A DNA stretch of 64,000 nt from positions 249,230 through 313,229 of the forward strand of contig VXAA01004301.1 in NCBI GenBank assembly GCA_013399115.1. The letters are read 5' to 3'. This document shows positions 62,101 to 64,000 of this stretch, one piece after another. Below the pieces are notes generated by a model, which saw only the letters and a list, made by a program, of their open reading frames with translations, had not been told where the DNA came from and did no database searches. The position numbers were made by a program, and so were the translations under genes. This DNA is from Anseranas semipalmata (Eukaryota; Chordata; Aves; Anseriformes; Anseranatidae). The first letter of the stretch is position 1. The number at the start of each line of letters is the position of its first letter.

Positions 62101-64000
62101 ATTTTCTAGTGCATCGCAAGAGAGTCTGTGAAATTTTTTTGGTTATAAAGCCCAGGTGCTTTGTTTCATTTGGAAATTCTGACCAGTGGCACACTGAATG
62201 TTCTCCAGGTGTTGCAGTCTTGAGTAACAATCCCATTGACTGCTAATTTATAGTGCTCATTAGCCTGGAGGTAGCAGGGGAAAGGGTAGAGTCTGTGACT
62301 GTCCCTGTAGCTCAGTAGCATTTTTTGGCTTGTGTGGGTCAGTCATGGCTTGGGTCCTTGTAGCACTACAGTCTCTGGGTTGCTATTTCTTCAGTATAAA
62401 TAATACATATGAATATGATGCCCAAATCCTTTCTGGGGAGTTTTAGAAACTTTATTCAAAACTTACAGATATCAGTACCTTCAGTGCAGCTTACCCCAGC
62501 AATGAGTGAATTATTCTGGAGTGTCCAGAAAGTGGGTCTCTTACCTTGATTCCTTCCTCTATTCAAATACTTGCACTTGACATTATTTGATGGCAAACGT
62601 TCTTCTCCTGGTTATAATTTATGAACCTGCATTAGACTGCTTTCATCTATAGACTAGAAGCACCCCCCTTCCAATGCCTCTTTCCTCCCAAGATCCATGA
62701 AGAGCTTCATTTCAACAGGCAAAATAGCACTGGAACCAAAATCAAGACCTGTAGGCAAAGGAACAGTGAGGGAAGGCAAGATATTTGAATTGACAGATTT
62801 CTTCAGTCATCCACCAGCAGAGTCCAGGGTAGAATTTAGCACATAGGAAGTCATTTCCGTGTAGACTGAGACCAAAGTTATCCATGAGCAGAAAAACAAT
62901 ATGAAAAACTCTCATAGTTTGGGTTCATCTGCTGATGTAGTTTTCTTCTGTGTCAAGCTCATAGAACTTGCTATCTTCACAGCATGCTGGGTGGTAGATG
63001 GAAAACGCTAGTTAATGCTTAACCAAGCTATTTTTCTGATGCTGTGGATGTTTAAATTACTGAAATTCAATGATATGTTATATTAGCAGCAATATATATT
63101 TGTAAGTGAATGTGTAGAGACATTGTGTTCAGCAGAAGGGCTGTTTGGGCAGAAGGAGAGGAAAGCCTACTCCTTATGCCTCTGGCAAACTTCCATAACT
63201 GGCTCACCCTGACTGGATAAGATTTGTTATTTGTAGAGCAGTGGCTGCCTGGAGAAATGCTGTAGCAGCGAGCTTAGCCTGTGTGTCTAGCAGCAGCCTT
63301 TTTTAATTGCAGCAGTGGGTGGAAAATGCATTAGCCTCATATATTACTGCTGGGGGGTTGACGGCATCCATTCTCACAGGATTGCTATATGCTCCATATT
63401 CCTATATGGAATTCTCTTCAACCTCTTCTTTTTCCTTTCTTTCTCTTGAGACATTGCCTGTGGTACCCTCATTTCCTGCATCCTTTGCTAGTTAAGGTAG
63501 GGGATGGAAGAACCCTGCTACCAACCTAAGCTCCTTCATGATGCCACAAAGTGGGAAAGAGGCTTTTCAGTTGTCATTCAGTGGCTGCCCTTTTGTCTGG
63601 TTTCAGGAAAAATAAAAAATGAAGTAAAGAGGAGAGAATGAGAATTACTAGTAAAAGGAAAATAACATGATTCTCCATAGAGTATTCACAGAAGTTTCTA
63701 CTTTCCTCCATCTTACCTTGCACTGAGATATCTGGAAACTTCCCTCTTTCAGTACTGCCTGAGCAACTCTACAGAAGTGTCTGCTCACTGAAGATATAGG
63801 AAACAGCATAACCTGCCAGTGCCTTTTTTATATAGCTGCCTATATCTGTCCTCAGCAGAAATGTTGGCGGCCAACATGTGCTAACATTTTCCCGGGGGCT
63901 GCCAGTGTGAGTATGCAGGTGATATTACAATGGACAGGGTGGGGTGGCAGAAGGAATAATTTAAAGAAATAATTCAGGCAGCCCCAGCTGGCTGCGTCAT
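59111..64000. other. Unique non-coding sequence, no gene seen
   Basis: Short frames only. An A13 run lies at 60538-60550, and the striking hairpin at 61465-61503 is listed separately. At 62040 a good acceptor-like 'ttttacttttcag' precedes an open stretch, but no convincing donor follows. The right end stops in ordinary unique sequence. Confidence 0.55.
61465..61503. repeat. Perfect hairpin: 18-bp arms, 3-nt loop
   Basis: The left arm tttaaatcaaagcacaaa (61465-61482) and right arm tttgtgctttgatttaaa (61486-61503) are exact reverse complements around the loop CAT. One T-G wobble pair could extend the base. The stem contains TCAAAG/CTTTGA, a TCF/LEF-like word in both orientations. It is too short for a canonical pre-miRNA and no transposon ends are seen. 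It may be a palindromic insertion, a dyad binding site or a replication-slippage product. Confidence 0.9.

Noticed and set aside
1..64000. CRISPR arrays, operons, prokaryotic defence systems, rRNA or tRNA genes
   Set aside because: Looked for regular direct repeats with spacers, clustered long frames and cloverleaf-type RNA; none is present, and the sequence is vertebrate in character.

Overview
The window looks like nuclear DNA of an amniote vertebrate, most probably a bird. It is AT-rich, with short scattered open frames, no operon structure and microsatellites. The only recognisable interspersed repeats are old and sparse: one clear CR1-type LINE remnant, two weaker CR1-like pieces and several decayed MIR/amniote-type SINE fragments. 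A mammalian window of 64 kb would normally show many L1 or Alu/B1-type copies, and turtle or crocodile DNA usually carries more. The species cannot be named from this sequence.

No complete protein-coding gene is visible. The longest open frame is about 207 codons, and the long frames lie in GC-rich or low-complexity sequence without family motifs. The window is best read as intergenic sequence (a gene desert) or as the inside of one very long intron. A few exon-sized open segments have good splice-site context on the + strand: 31563-31697, 41341-41441, 44535-44726, 46207-46265 and 53115-53291. None matches a protein I recognise. Pseudo-exons of this quality are expected by chance in this much DNA, so they are candidates only.

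Layout. 1-4500: unique sequence. 4503-4857: large polypyrimidine tract containing 215 consecutive C/T. 4858-10690: AT-rich unique sequence with an AT island near 6.1 kb and a SINE fragment near 7.9 kb. 10690-11545: CR1-type LINE remnant with a decayed reverse transcriptase. 11946-13600: the most CpG-rich stretch, a possible promoter region, with splice-donor-like sites on both strands. 13.6-31 kb: unique sequence holding several segments that look like conserved non-coding elements (14.6 kb, 17.9 kb, 19.5 kb) and SINE relics. 31.4-31.8 kb: second GC-rich block with the best-formed candidate exon. 32-48 kb: unique sequence, a diverged tandem duplication at 42.4 kb and a clear MIR relic at 46.6 kb. 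48-64 kb: unique sequence with a CR1-like scrap at 49.6 kb, a SOX/TCF-motif cluster at 54.2 kb, an LTR-like segment near 58.9 kb and a perfect 18-bp-arm hairpin at 61.5 kb.

I found no rRNA, tRNA, CRISPR array, bacterial-type system or intact mobile element. If the region has a job it is most likely regulatory (enhancers or non-coding transcription), which sequence alone cannot prove.
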